Source of the DNA: Asparagopsis taxiformis
Taxonomy: Eukaryota; Rhodophyta; Florideophyceae; Bonnemaisoniales; Bonnemaisoniaceae
Assembly: GCA_030407315.1 (NCBI GenBank)
Contig: JALQPE010002141.1
Location: 62,001 to 126,000 of the forward strand
Direction of reading: 5' to 3'
DNA: 64,000 bases
A model generated the notes under the pieces. That model ran no database searches and was not told where the DNA came from. It was given only the letters and a program-made list of their open reading frames with translations. This document shows, piece by piece, positions 39,073 through 48,377 of the stretch (positions within the stretch are counted from its first letter, which is position 1; each line of letters begins with the position of its first letter). The position numbers and the translations under genes are program-made.

Positions 39073-39913
39073 GGTTATGTTGCGCGGTTACATGGCGTGA
39101 TTTTCGACGATGCTTTCATTTGTGACGGCTTTTAGCACGAGATATGCGTTGTGACGTGGCTGGTGTGCTTTTCACTCGCGTCGAGATGGTCACTGTTGGT
39201 ATGTACTTGTTTATCCGATTTTTATTGCCATTGGCGCACTGCTCGACCCGCGCGCACAGATTCCACTCGCCGCTTGCGTCTGTGGTTTGTAGGTCGCCGC
39301 ATACGGCGCGATTGTTCCGCGTGTGACACGCCGTGACTCACGTGCCGGCGGTAAGTTGAAATTTTCAAGTTGAAATAGGTTGCGCTCGGATGGTGATATA
39401 CGTCAGTTGTTGATACTTGCGTGGTTCGCTGCGCCATGGTGTCTGTTTCCTGTGGTCGTTGCCAGCACACAGCTTTCCCTAGCTAGGGTTGTTGCTCGTG
39501 CAATTGGAAACGACGCATTGCAATTGCAAATAGATTTTGATTTCTACTACTCTTGTAGGTCAGGTCAAACCCTCGAGACTGACGACAAAAAAATTGCGAT
39601 TTTTTCAATCAAACGTGTTCTCCTGAGGCGTGTGTATGATTGCACTTTTGTCCCAAGCGAAATTGAGTGAGAGCATGAAATGGGTGACAGATCGTTTAGC
39701 GTGTTCCAGTTGTCAAATGCTGGTGCCACCTGAAGCGCTTCGCATTTCGCAAAGTTGCCAACTTTTCTGCGTGTGGACAATAGCAAAGGTCGCGAGGTCA
39801 CCACGCATGAAACGCGCTTTTCCAGCATCAGACGGCGTGCTTCAACCTTCTGGGGAGGACAACCTACACAAAGGGCTGTTCAAAATTTACACAACTGTAC
39901 AAAAAATACAACG
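39073..39913. other. Intergenic region
   Basis: An 841-bp gap between two minus-strand genes. It should contain the transporter promoter and the 3' end of the AGC kinase. A palindromic TTGAAATTTTCAA lies at 39355-39367. Short frames here have no recognisable feature. Confidence 0.45.
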
Positions 39914-41416
39914 CTACGACTGCGCGACACTAACGTCACTCCACAAGCCGGAAAAGCTTTCCCTTTCGTCCTTCGCCGAGTACCGGAACCCGAGCAGATT
40001 ATAACTAGATCCCCAATGTCGTCCGCGCCGTCTCATCTGCTGTGATCCGTTCAAAATTGCGGCCGAGTCGTACTTCAACTTGCGTCCGCGATTAATTTCC
40101 TCAATCGTCCTAATCTGCGCCTCATCGAGCAGCGCAAGCACGTCGTCCTGCTTGACACGATGCAACGAATCGTGCTTCAACTGCGCCCAATTCACACGCG
40201 CCAACCACGGATGCGACTTGACCTCTGCGAAACCGAACCGTTGCGACGCGTCTCGACAAAGCAGGCCCTTGAGCAACGACACGGCGTCGTCATCCATCCA
40301 ATCCGGATACTGCACATCTTCATTCGCGATAGAATAATGCAACGAAACAATATTCTGCGCGTGCACATCTTCCGCGACGGGGTGTTTGCCCACAAGCATC
40401 ATGAACAACGTGACGCCGAGCGCCCAGAAATCGGCCGGCGCGCCGTACCCGTCGCCGCCGCGCACATGTTCGGGCGACATGTATCTCTGCGTGCCGACGA
40501 AAGAATTGGTGCGTCCGACGAGTCGAAACGCGTCGTCGTCGCAGCCTTCGTCCTCTGTGCACGACGACTCGGCGGACGCGGGCGTCCATTGCACCGCGAG
40601 TCGTTTCGCGAGGCCGAAATCCGCGACGCGAATATGCCCCTCTGCGTTGAGTAGCACGTTGCCGAGCTTCATGTCGCGATACAGATACCCCATACGATGC
40701 GTGTCCTCCAGCCCGAGCACGATCTGCGCAAACAGCTTGCGCGCAATCGCGGCGGGGAATCGCGCCGCGGGTAGACGGTCCATCACGTGACGCAGGTCTC
40801 TATAAGCGGCCAGTTCGGTGACGAAACACAGATTGGTCTCGGTTTGAAAGGCGTCCACCAGTCGGATGATGAACGGACTATGCTGATTGGCGGCGGTTTC
40901 CAGCGCGATGCGCTCGGCAACCATGTGTTTCAGCTGGTTGTCCTGGCGAGACACGGCTTTTTCGACAACCTTGAGCGCGTATTGTTTGCCGTCGATTTTG
41001 TCGCGCACGAGATAGACGGTTCCGGACGCGCCATGTCCCATTTCGCACTGCACCTGGTAGCGGCTGGCGCTGTTATCGTTTCCGGCTTGGGCGCTGTTGA
41101 GCCGCGCGAGCCAGGCGTCTCTGAGCGGCTTGTGGTCAAAATACAGGCGGTCTCGCTTGCCGATTCGCAGTGCGTTGGCGCCGGATGCGCGGATAGCCAG
41201 CTCGTTGGATAGGACGTAGGTCTTGTCGACATTGTCCAAATCGGTGTCGGTTGTTGTTTTGAAGAGAATTAGCACGCCGCGGCGCAGTTGGATTAGGCGC
41301 CGCGAGCGGCGGAATTGAGTGTGCGCATAGCTCACGAGTTGGGAATGCTCGGGCTGCAGCACGGAGAGAAGGGCCAGGGAGAGCGGGGAGGTAGATGCGG
41401 GCGGTTTGGCTAACAT
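39914..41416 (-). CDS. AGC-type kinase with N-terminal PH-like domain (active copy)
   Basis: A 500-residue kinase. Residues ~35-110 look like a PH domain (RRLIQLRRGVLILFK to WLARLNSAQ), giving possible phosphoinositide targeting. The kinase domain (~118-410) has a full glycine loop MGHGASGTVYLV, Lys149, YRDMKLGN with Asp248, DFG Asp266 and MSPEH. The YRD variant of HRD and the PH domain fit AGC kinases of the AKT/PKA type. The C-terminal ~90 residues are an AGC-like tail. A second copy lies downstream in the same orientation, 1.7 kb further along. It is closely related in layout but not identical in the key residues. Substrates are unknown. Confidence 0.88.
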   Translation of the reverse strand: MLAKPPASTSPLSLALLSVLQPEHSQLVSYAHTQFRRSRRLIQLRRGVLILFKTTTDTDLDNVDKTYVLSNELAIRASGANALRIGKRDRLYFDHKPLRDAWLARLNSAQAGNDNSASRYQVQCEMGHGASGTVYLVRDKIDGKQYALKVVEKAVSRQDNQLKHMVAERIALETAANQHSPFIIRLVDAFQTETNLCFVTELAAYRDLRHVMDRLPAARFPAAIARKLFAQIVLGLEDTHRMGYLYRDMKLGNVLLNAEGHIRVADFGLAKRLAVQWTPASAESSCTEDEGCDDDAFRLVGRTNSFVGTQRYMSPEHVRGGDGYGAPADFWALGVTLFMMLVGKHPVAEDVHAQNIVSLHYSIANEDVQYPDWMDDDAVSLLKGLLCRDASQRFGFAEVKSHPWLARVNWAQLKHDSLHRVKQDDVLALLDEAQIRTIEEINRGRKLKYDSAAILNGSQQMRRRGRHWGSSYNLLGFRYSAKDERESFSGLWSDVSVAQS

Positions 41417-42334
41417 TGCGTGTCAGTGAGAGTTAATTGGTTGGGTGATGTGTCGGTTGGTGGTTGAATGGAGGCGATGTGGTGGAGTGGCGGGGAGGAG
41501 ACGGGTATAAATCGGTATGGGATGGGGAGAAAAGTCGGAGGAATCGGAGAATATCTAGATGCACGTGGGAACGGTGATGTCATGACGGGAATGGCGCGAA
41601 GGGACCATACCATTCTGAAATGGCATGGTTTACATTAGCCAATCAGCGACGGCCATTGAAACAACAGACATACAAATATAAAAGATTTGTTCGTTGTGTG
41701 TCGTGTATAGTGAATTTTGCGAAAATTTGTTTGGAACTAGCTTTGTAATCGGTCGGAAGAGAGTAATCAAAGCTTTCGTGGCACTCATGACATGTCGGCA
41801 GCGAGTTGGCATGTCTTCATTGGATAAACAATGCTGTTGAACATAGCAACCAATCACATCGTATCTGAACACGTCGTTACAAAATATCCGTTGATCAGTT
41901 TATTATGCATATTTTGCATGATTCAACAAAACAATTTCCTGTGGCTACGAATAACATCCAACCAACCAATCACCAACCACCCGATGTCCATCCCTCATTC
42001 CACGGCTCGCAGCCCATTTTCCCCACATGAATCCCCACCCCATCTCCATCACCCAACGGTGACCACTCCACACGTCAGCACCATCACAACTCACCGCGCG
42101 CCGTCCTCTCCACGCAGCGATGCTGCGCTGGATCGGGCACTTCCAAGCCCGGACACGTGTACGACACAGGGGACGACCCGCCCACGTAGCCACGTGCACA
42201 TGAAGGGGCGAATATCGCCTACGCGACCATCACAGCGAATCAAATCACAGATGCTGTTCACCTGCCGTTGATGGCAAATCGAAAAAAAAGACGCATCCAA
42301 CTCGACGCATGCGTTCTGTATACCATTTCAATTC
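41417..42334. other. Intergenic region and possible 5' exon of the zinc-finger gene
   Basis: This region is upstream of both the active kinase (minus) and the putative Cys-rich gene (plus). Inverted and direct CCAAT boxes occur at 41639-41643, 41850-41854 and 41966-41970, and CACGTG-type sites near 42156 and 42190. From ATG 41975 the plus frame shares phase with the zinc-finger frame at 42335; a single TGA (42269-42271) separates them. A Ser/Thr/Pro/His-rich N-terminus is thus possible if an intron or readthrough removes the stop. Confidence 0.4.
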
Positions 42335-42658
42335 ATGCACTCAACGCACGCGCCACATCGCACCGACACACGTGTACGCCGCTGTCAACGCTGCATGCGC
42401 GTAGATGACGACGAGTCGATGCCTTGTTTTCAACGCGGTGCGCGTCATCGCATTGGATGTATGTGCACGAGTGGACGCAAGTTGGGTACAGTCGCTTACC
42501 ACGCGTGGTACAGATGTCATCTGTGTGTGATAACGCAGTGCATGTGCGGTCCGTGCGGAGCGTGCGTTTGTGACGATGCCGTGGTCGTCTGCTGGTGGTG
42601 CAGCATTTCGTCGCGGATGCACACAGCCTGCATGTCGGGTGCATGGCGTTGGAGATAG
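42335..42658 (+). CDS. Cys-rich protein resembling CDCA7-type zinc finger (zf-4CXXC_R1), putative
   Basis: A 107-residue frame with 15 Cys. The spacing C-x2-C-x10-C at residues 17-31 and W-x2-C-x2-C-x4-C-x-C-x2-C at ~59-74 resembles the CDCA7/R1 zinc finger, which in animals and plants sits with HELLS/DDM1 in chromatin. The RYGE and RGICNC elements needed for that role are not conserved, so DNA binding is uncertain. A second Cys cluster follows (CWWC at 86-89, H96 and C99). It may extend upstream to 41975 across one TGA codon. This is a tentative call: the region is TGTG-rich, so Cys codons could partly be by chance, and the start is not secure. Confidence 0.4.
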   Translation: MHSTHAPHRTDTRVRRCQRCMRVDDDESMPCFQRGARHRIGCMCTSGRKLGTVAYHAWYRCHLCVITQCMCGPCGACVCDDAVVVCWWCSISSRMHTACMSGAWRWR

Positions 42659-43141
42659 CGATGGCGAGCGGGCGCGGCCTTGTTGAATGGACAATTCGAA
42701 TTTGGGACGGTGGCTACGGACGGCGCCTCCTGCATGGGAAGAGCATTCGGCGAATGCGGGCGTGTGCCATAACGCGGTGATGGCGGTTGGGCGCATGAAG
42801 GAGTTTCGACATGGCAAGGGCGTCATCAATCGTTCATGTTGGCTTACATGCGATGCAGATGATTGGGCGTCACGCTGCGTGACAATTTCATCTCGGTATT
42901 TGCAGATAGCCCAACGGAACAACTATGATCTGCAATCTGGCATTGTCAATTACAGTAGGTTTGTAACGAGTAGTTTGAAACTTTTTCGCGCCAAACGGCC
43001 ATGATCTTTTTCTCGCGAGATGTGCGCCAATCTATGCTCTACTCGGCTACTAGAGGTGTTTGTGCTTTGAAAACGGTCGACTTATTAGCTAGTTTACATT
43101 TATTACAGTTGAGCTCATGCTCGACGTCGTCTCTAATGCAT
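42659..43141. other. Intergenic region
   Basis: A 483-bp gap between the putative zinc-finger frame and the minus-strand pseudokinase-like gene, tail to tail. No further gene is seen. Confidence 0.4.
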
Positions 43142-44710
43142 TCAAAAGCTGGATACCATCGAGTTCCATCTCGATGATTCGCGCTCAACGTTGCCTCGTT
43201 TCAGAAATTCAAATCCGATAAGTTCGTAGCTCTTGCGACTCTTCGTAGCTGGTTTTGGCTTTTCCCAAACCATAGTTCGGCCCAGCATTGAGGAAAACAT
43301 TTCGCAGTCCACGTTTTTGGTCACCGACGCGAGTGCACTGTCCACACTCTCAATTCCAGCTTGTTGCAACAACGACAGCATCTCCCTCTGTGGAACGTTA
43401 TTGTACGAATCGTGTCCGATGCGTCTCCAGTCCATATCGGCTAGCCAAACATGTGCTTTGATGGCACCAAAATCAAATCTCTTGTCCACATTACGTTCCA
43501 GCATTCCAGACAGTAGCGACACAGCTTCTTCGCTCAGAAACTCTGGATACACCACTTGTTCATTACGAATCGCATTGAACAGCGCCGACGAGTTTCGCGC
43601 GTGGATGTTTCGCGCAAATGGTTCACGACCAGTCAGTAGAATATACAATGTCACACCCAGCGCCCAAATATCCGCCGGTGCGCCATATCCCTTCTTATCA
43701 TTGTCACCGACCGTCAGATGTTCAGGCGACATGTATCGCCTGGTGCCCACAAAAGTACTGGTGCGACCGAGCAATCGAAACGGCTCATCCTCTTCCGACG
43801 ACTCGTCGTACGAACCGGACACACTGGAAGTGGAACTGTCCTCAAACTCGACCGCCATACGTTTTGCGAGGCCAAAATTGCCGATACGAACGTGTCCACT
43901 ACCGTTGAGTAGCACGTTTTCCAGCTTCATATCTCTGTACAAAAAGCCGAGTCGGTGAATATCCTCCAGAGCGAGCACGATTTCAGCAAACAACGCGCGC
44001 GCCACCGATTCCGGCATTCGTTTCGACGGTAGACTACGCTGCAGACGAGCCAAATCGCCATATTTAGCGAGCTCGGTCACGAGACAAAGACTGGACTGCG
44101 TCTGAAAAGCGTCCACAAGTCTGACAATAAAAGCGCTGTCCAGGGTGACAGCACGCTCAAGAGCGAGGCGTTCCGACACAAGCGAGTCCAAATTGCTCTT
44201 CACGAAGAGGGTATCGGTCTTGGTGACCACCTTCAACGCGTAATGATTTCCGTCGAGAATATCGGAAACGAGGTACACGGTGGCGGCGGCGTCATTGGAC
44301 AACTGGGCATGAATTCGATATCGATGGGCGCCGTGCTTGTTACTGTACTGGGCGGACTGAATGAGAGAGAGCCAATGGTCGCGTTGGAAGGGGGACGCAA
44401 ACCAAAAGCGCTCCTTCTTGCCCAGCTGCAAGGCGAGGTCGCCGACGCGGGTGATGGGGAGATCGCGGGTGAGCACGATGGCGCGCTCTGCGTGCGGGAG
44501 ATCGTCGTCAGGCGAGGAAGTGACGGGCAGTTGATGGACGCGTTTTCTGAACACGAGGAGGACGCCGCGTCGGAGCTGGACGAGGCGGCGGGTGGAGGGC
44601 ATGCATCGGTGGGAGTATTGCACGGTCTCGGTGCGCTCGGGCAGCTGGGAGGAGAGCAGGGCGAGCGAGTGGGTGGAGGAGAGTGTTCGTTCGCGGGCGA
44701 GTTTGGGCAT
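43142..44710 (-). CDS. Paralogous PH-like/AGC kinase, likely pseudokinase
   Basis: A 522-residue protein with the same layout as the kinase at 39914: a PH-like N-terminus and kinase domain. It shares SLALLS, RRLVQLRRGVLLVF, YALKVV, YRDMKLENVLL and MSPEH. But the glycine loop is LSNDAAATVYLV (no glycines, residues 138-143) and the DFG motif is NFG (N278, codon AAT). Lys160 and the YRD Asp260 are retained. Loss of both the glycine loop and DFG aspartate predicts weak or no ATP/metal catalysis, so it may act as a regulator or scaffold for its neighbour. The two genes are a probable tandem duplication. ATG 44710 is the first in frame. Confidence 0.85.
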   Translation of the reverse strand: MPKLARERTLSSTHSLALLSSQLPERTETVQYSHRCMPSTRRLVQLRRGVLLVFRKRVHQLPVTSSPDDDLPHAERAIVLTRDLPITRVGDLALQLGKKERFWFASPFQRDHWLSLIQSAQYSNKHGAHRYRIHAQLSNDAAATVYLVSDILDGNHYALKVVTKTDTLFVKSNLDSLVSERLALERAVTLDSAFIVRLVDAFQTQSSLCLVTELAKYGDLARLQRSLPSKRMPESVARALFAEIVLALEDIHRLGFLYRDMKLENVLLNGSGHVRIGNFGLAKRMAVEFEDSSTSSVSGSYDESSEEDEPFRLLGRTSTFVGTRRYMSPEHLTVGDNDKKGYGAPADIWALGVTLYILLTGREPFARNIHARNSSALFNAIRNEQVVYPEFLSEEAVSLLSGMLERNVDKRFDFGAIKAHVWLADMDWRRIGHDSYNNVPQREMLSLLQQAGIESVDSALASVTKNVDCEMFSSMLGRTMVWEKPKPATKSRKSYELIGFEFLKRGNVERESSRWNSMVSSF

Positions 44711-45758
44711 GGTGGAGGATGACGGGGGGAGGCCGGACGGTCTGTGTGGATTGGAGAGTTGAAGGACGGTCGGTGCGCGGTATTTGTAGACGAGTTGACG
44801 ACAACAGAGCGGAAATTAATTTAGTTGGCACGTGACGGATGGTGTGCGGTGGTAGAAATTGAATGCGTTACGTTGAGGTCGATGCGGGTGAAGGGTTTAG
44901 CGCCAGATTTTGGGATGATGCGACGTGGAGGTCGGGTGTAACGCCTGTAATAGACGACTGGTGAGCTGCGTCGACGGTGCATTTGCAGGGGGCGGCTTTC
45001 GGTCGGTCACACGTTTGCGTGTGGACCAATCGGAGAGTCGGATATGGAAGTGTGATGTTTCGCCGCGCAGATGGTTATGATTGATGAGAGGAGAGAGCAT
45101 GTCATGCCTGCCATGTTTGCATGTAGTTGGAAGTGAATTGATAACAAGTCGGACAGCACGATGGACACAATGGCGCATTTGAAAAAAGAAAACACTTTGT
45201 GAAATCCGTCATCATTTTCAAAATTAACCATCATATGTGCTGTGTTGTACTTGCATTCACGTCACCGCGTGCGGCACCGGCGTGACGCGCCAACCAATAC
45301 AATTGCGCGTAGTGTCACAAACTAGCGCTTCTATTTTAATCCAACATCTTGGTCGTCTCCGACTGGTCCATACACATCCATCTCAATCCCAAGGTGGAGC
45401 CACGTGTGCAAATTGTTACGCTTCAAACCGATACGTAGCCAGTGATGTGCGCAGCTGATTGGTCGCCGCCCCTATCGCCCACTAGAAACGACCATGATGC
45501 ATGGCACACCCAGCGCAGCACCGGTGCACAGCCGAGCCGTTCTCTTACGTAGACAGCGCGCGGGAAAGCGGCGCGCAGTCGCGGGTGCAGATCGAGTCGA
45601 ATGCCTCTCACCCAACGAGCGTCCGTCCAGACGCGCTATCCACCTGCTCTACAAAAACTCGAAATTAAATCCCGCGCAGCATCGCGCAAACTATCCAAAT
45701 TTACAATTGTTAAATGCAAACAAACGCGCGGCACCGCATGCTACAATAAACGCGTCAT
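44711..45758. other. Intergenic region rich in CCAAT boxes
   Basis: About 1.05 kb upstream of the second kinase gene and downstream of a small minus-strand acidic gene. CCAAT or ATTGG occurs at 45026-45030, 45294-45298 and 45458-45462. No frame looks coding. Confidence 0.45.
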
Positions 45759-46169
45759 TCATGTGTGCTCCGTCGATGCACGCGTCTTCTCGCCGCCCCC
45801 ATCGTCCGCCACACTCGACTCGTCCGTCTCGTCCGAGTCGCCGCTCTCGTCGCTAGAGCCGGACGACTGCGAGCTGGACGCGTCGTTCTCGTCGTCGGCG
45901 TCGTTGCTGCCGTCGTGTACTCGTCGTGCATCCGTCGACTGTGTCGCACAACCGCCGTCGACGTCGCTGTTGATGGATGCCGTGCGTTGTCGCTTGGGCG
46001 AAAGAGGTAGTTGTAGTAGCGCCGTGAATGGTTGCTGGCTGTTTTGCGAGTGCAGAAACGTCCCCCAGGTGTGCAGATAGCGTGAATCTTGCTGAGTGAT
46101 GGCGTCACGATGATGACCTAGTGTGTTCTGTAGACGGATTTCAATCCGACGTTCTGCAGCTTTGTCCAT
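45759..46169 (-). CDS. Small acidic hypothetical protein
   Basis: From ATG 46169 the product has 136 residues; the frame runs further upstream to a TAA near 46301 but without an ATG, so an upstream exon is possible. The N-terminal half is helical (RRIEIRLQNTLGHHRDAIT) and the C-terminal half is an acidic Ser/Asp/Glu-rich tail. The stretch DSRYLHTWGTFLHSQ is loosely reminiscent of the Eaf6 subunit of acetyltransferases, but only in a few residues, so I do not name it. The start and the gene itself are uncertain. Confidence 0.45.
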   Translation of the reverse strand: MDKAAERRIEIRLQNTLGHHRDAITQQDSRYLHTWGTFLHSQNSQQPFTALLQLPLSPKRQRTASINSDVDGGCATQSTDARRVHDGSNDADDENDASSSQSSGSSDESGDSDETDESSVADDGGGEKTRASTEHT

Positions 46170-46662
46170 TTCCTTGTCGTCTGCCGCTTTGGATTGCAAT
46201 CCACAGTGCCGCCGTCTCTGTTTGTAGCTGGCGCGATGCGATGCGATACAATCCGCTCTGATGCACAGACCTACTTTCAGTATCCAGCGACAAAATATTT
46301 AATATTTTCATCTTGCATACATTACAGTGCTCTGTTTGCTCGCCGAAAAAATTTCCATACCATGTATTCTGTAAAAATTTATGATAACCATCTCACGCAC
46401 CAATCACGCACTGCCTCGTTTGTTCCGCTCGCACACCATTGGTCGCGACTCTTACAGTCATCAACAATGTTACGCGAGCGAGCGAGTGAGTGCCAAATTA
46501 CAGTCAACAAACGACCCACCAAACCAATGCAAAACGCGTCGCGTCGCGTCATGGATCCATGCACCTCAAAACACATCCATCACTGCGCAGCGTCAAGGCC
46601 ACAACAAAATCAATTCCCTCTCCCCTGATCACCTCAAAAATCACCCTCCAGCACCCGTCGCC
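46170..46662. promoter_or_regulatory. Upstream region between acidic protein and repeat-motif protein
   Basis: A 493-bp divergent gap. CCAAT boxes occur at 46400-46404 and 46524-46528, on the plus strand toward the gene at 46663. A GAGC-type short repeat lies near 46473. Confidence 0.45.
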
Positions 46663-47490
46663 ATGTCTCAACAACGCGTGAGCGGTCTCGCGTCCAACTT
46701 TGAAGCCGCCAAAGCCCAGTCGGAGCCGACGAGCAACGTGTCGACCATTGCGTCGCGTTTCGAAAAGCCCGCACACACCTCGGAGACCGCCCAGGTATCC
46801 GAGAAGCTCTCGGGAATCGCCAGTCGATTCGGCGCAACAATCGCCGACGACGCTCCCAAACGCACCAATTCCGTCCCCAAATCGCCCCCCGTCCCGCCCG
46901 TTCCAGCCCCCAAACCGCCCTCCGCTCCCGTCGAAACACCCTCCGCCTCCTTTAGCGACATCCATCGCCGATTTGCTACCGGCGTCGCGATCGATGATCA
47001 ACTTTCCCCGCAGAAACCAGGCATGTTTGCCGCCGCTGCTAGCGCCTTTCGCAAGCGCGAGGAGGAGGCAAAGCAGCCGGAGGAGTCTAAAGTCTCCCAA
47101 TTTGCTCGCAACTTTGAATCTGGTATCGAGTCTAATCTTCCTACACGTGCCCCCGTCAGTCCCGCCCCGCGTAGTAATGGTGATGCTAGCAAGGAGGCCC
47201 CGCATGAGCAGCATGTTTCGGAGACGGTGAAGAATATCTCGTCGATATTCGGCGGTGGTGTGCCTGCTACTCCCCCGGCTACTACCACTACTGGTACTGA
47301 CAATGCTTCGGATGTGGATGCCAACCCGCCACCCGCGGATAATCCGACCTCTTCCGCTGATAGATTTGTCGACGCTTCCAAGTTGTTCGAGGGGACAAAA
47401 GACCCGGCGCAGTCGGTTGATGAAGATCCGAATAGTTTAAAGAATCGCTTCGCGGACGCCACAAAGCTTTTCGGCGGTGGAATGATGTGA
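46663..47490 (+). CDS. Repeat-motif adaptor-like protein with Pro-rich SH3-ligand stretch
   Basis: A 275-residue low-complexity protein from ATG 46663; the frame is open to 46381, but the preceding part is not protein-like. About eight copies of a short amphipathic motif are spaced along the chain: SGLASNFE, STIASRFE, SGIASRFG, SDIHRRFA, SQFARNFE, KNISSIFG, RFVDASKLFE and RFADATKLFG. A Pro-rich stretch (PPVPPVPAPKPP) lies between the third and fourth copies and could bind SH3 domains. The design recalls disordered cytoskeletal or endocytic adaptors with repeated linear motifs. No domain is recognised. Confidence 0.75.
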   Translation: MSQQRVSGLASNFEAAKAQSEPTSNVSTIASRFEKPAHTSETAQVSEKLSGIASRFGATIADDAPKRTNSVPKSPPVPPVPAPKPPSAPVETPSASFSDIHRRFATGVAIDDQLSPQKPGMFAAAASAFRKREEEAKQPEESKVSQFARNFESGIESNLPTRAPVSPAPRSNGDASKEAPHEQHVSETVKNISSIFGGGVPATPPATTTTGTDNASDVDANPPPADNPTSSADRFVDASKLFEGTKDPAQSVDEDPNSLKNRFADATKLFGGGMM

Positions 47491-47787
47491 TCTCGTTTCT
47501 TTTGCTGTCTACTCCTTTTTATTGCTTCCGAGCAAATGCTAACTCACTCTTATATGTCGTCAATGCAGATTGCCGTTCGGGCAGTGAAATGACGGCTTCA
47601 CGCTAATAGCATCGATTCATATGTAGATGTTGTATTGCATGGATTTCGCTGGATGACGTTGTGTCCATCGCTTTCCGCTTTTCTTGCTTCCGGGGAGATG
47701 TATGTAGACGCAATTGGATGCTTGTTGACATGTTCAGCCGTCAATTGTAAAAACATAGTGTAGGTTCATGATTGAAATTTTTGTTTA
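47491..47787. other. Short intergenic region
   Basis: A 297-bp gap between the repeat-motif gene and a doubtful small frame; nothing notable. Confidence 0.4.
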
Positions 47788-48036
47788 TCACTTGTGACGC
47801 TTGTTGAAGATACTATCATTGTTCAAACTTGCCCAATTGCGCTGTGCGTGCGTGACATCATTGCCCAGCAACGCACCCGACAATCGCAATGCAACGGCGG
47901 CATTTGAATTCGACTTGTGAATTTTGCCACATATCTGTTCTGTCCAGGGGAGTAGAGCAGAACAGGGATGAAGGGTTGAGTGGCTCCACTCGCTGATCGT
48001 TGCCATGCACAATGCGCATGTAGTTTCCATCATCAT
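47788..48036 (-). CDS. Doubtful small frame (82 residues)
   Basis: From ATG 48036 there is an 82-residue frame with two Cys pairs (CALC and others) and a helical C-terminus. A TATA-like element (reverse of GTATAC) lies about 70 bp upstream at ~48105 and a CCAAT-type box is nearby. No homology is recognised. It is weak evidence and may be chance. Confidence 0.25.
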   Translation of the reverse strand: MMMETTCALCMATISEWSHSTLHPCSALLPWTEQICGKIHKSNSNAAVALRLSGALLGNDVTHAQRNWASLNNDSIFNKRHK

Positions 48037-48377
48037 TCCCTCGATGCAACTTGCAATAGCATGTTTACAAATGGTGAACAAACAATTTCAAATTGGTTGA
48101 CACTGAGTATACAGACCTTCCACTAATGACATCAGCACCAATTATCTTCGTGACGACCTTGCTGCTCCTCTCGCATTTGCGCAAACATGCACGCCACACG
48201 AGCTGGACCCACGAGAACTATTCCCAAGCACAGCCACGAGTCGAGAATACATTAAAAGTGCACGTATACAACCGTGACGACCGTTAACAGCTCAGTAACA
48301 AAGTTATGCACAGTCGCAACAATTCCGTACAACACTACAATATGTCATCGAACATGTTGTCTATGCACATGTACAGT
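48037..48377. other. Intergenic region
   Basis: A 341-bp gap between a doubtful small frame and the 3' end of the IMPACT gene. Nothing else supported. Confidence 0.4.

Noticed and set aside
42341..42922. 193-codon minus-strand frame
   Set aside because: Starts with a non-ATG codon and opposes the more protein-like Cys-rich plus-strand frame; low-complexity.
45494..45856. Overlapping plus-strand frames near 45.5-46.1 kb
   Set aside because: They are complements of the acidic minus-strand gene at 45759-46169, whose Ser/Asp/Glu codons open all frames.
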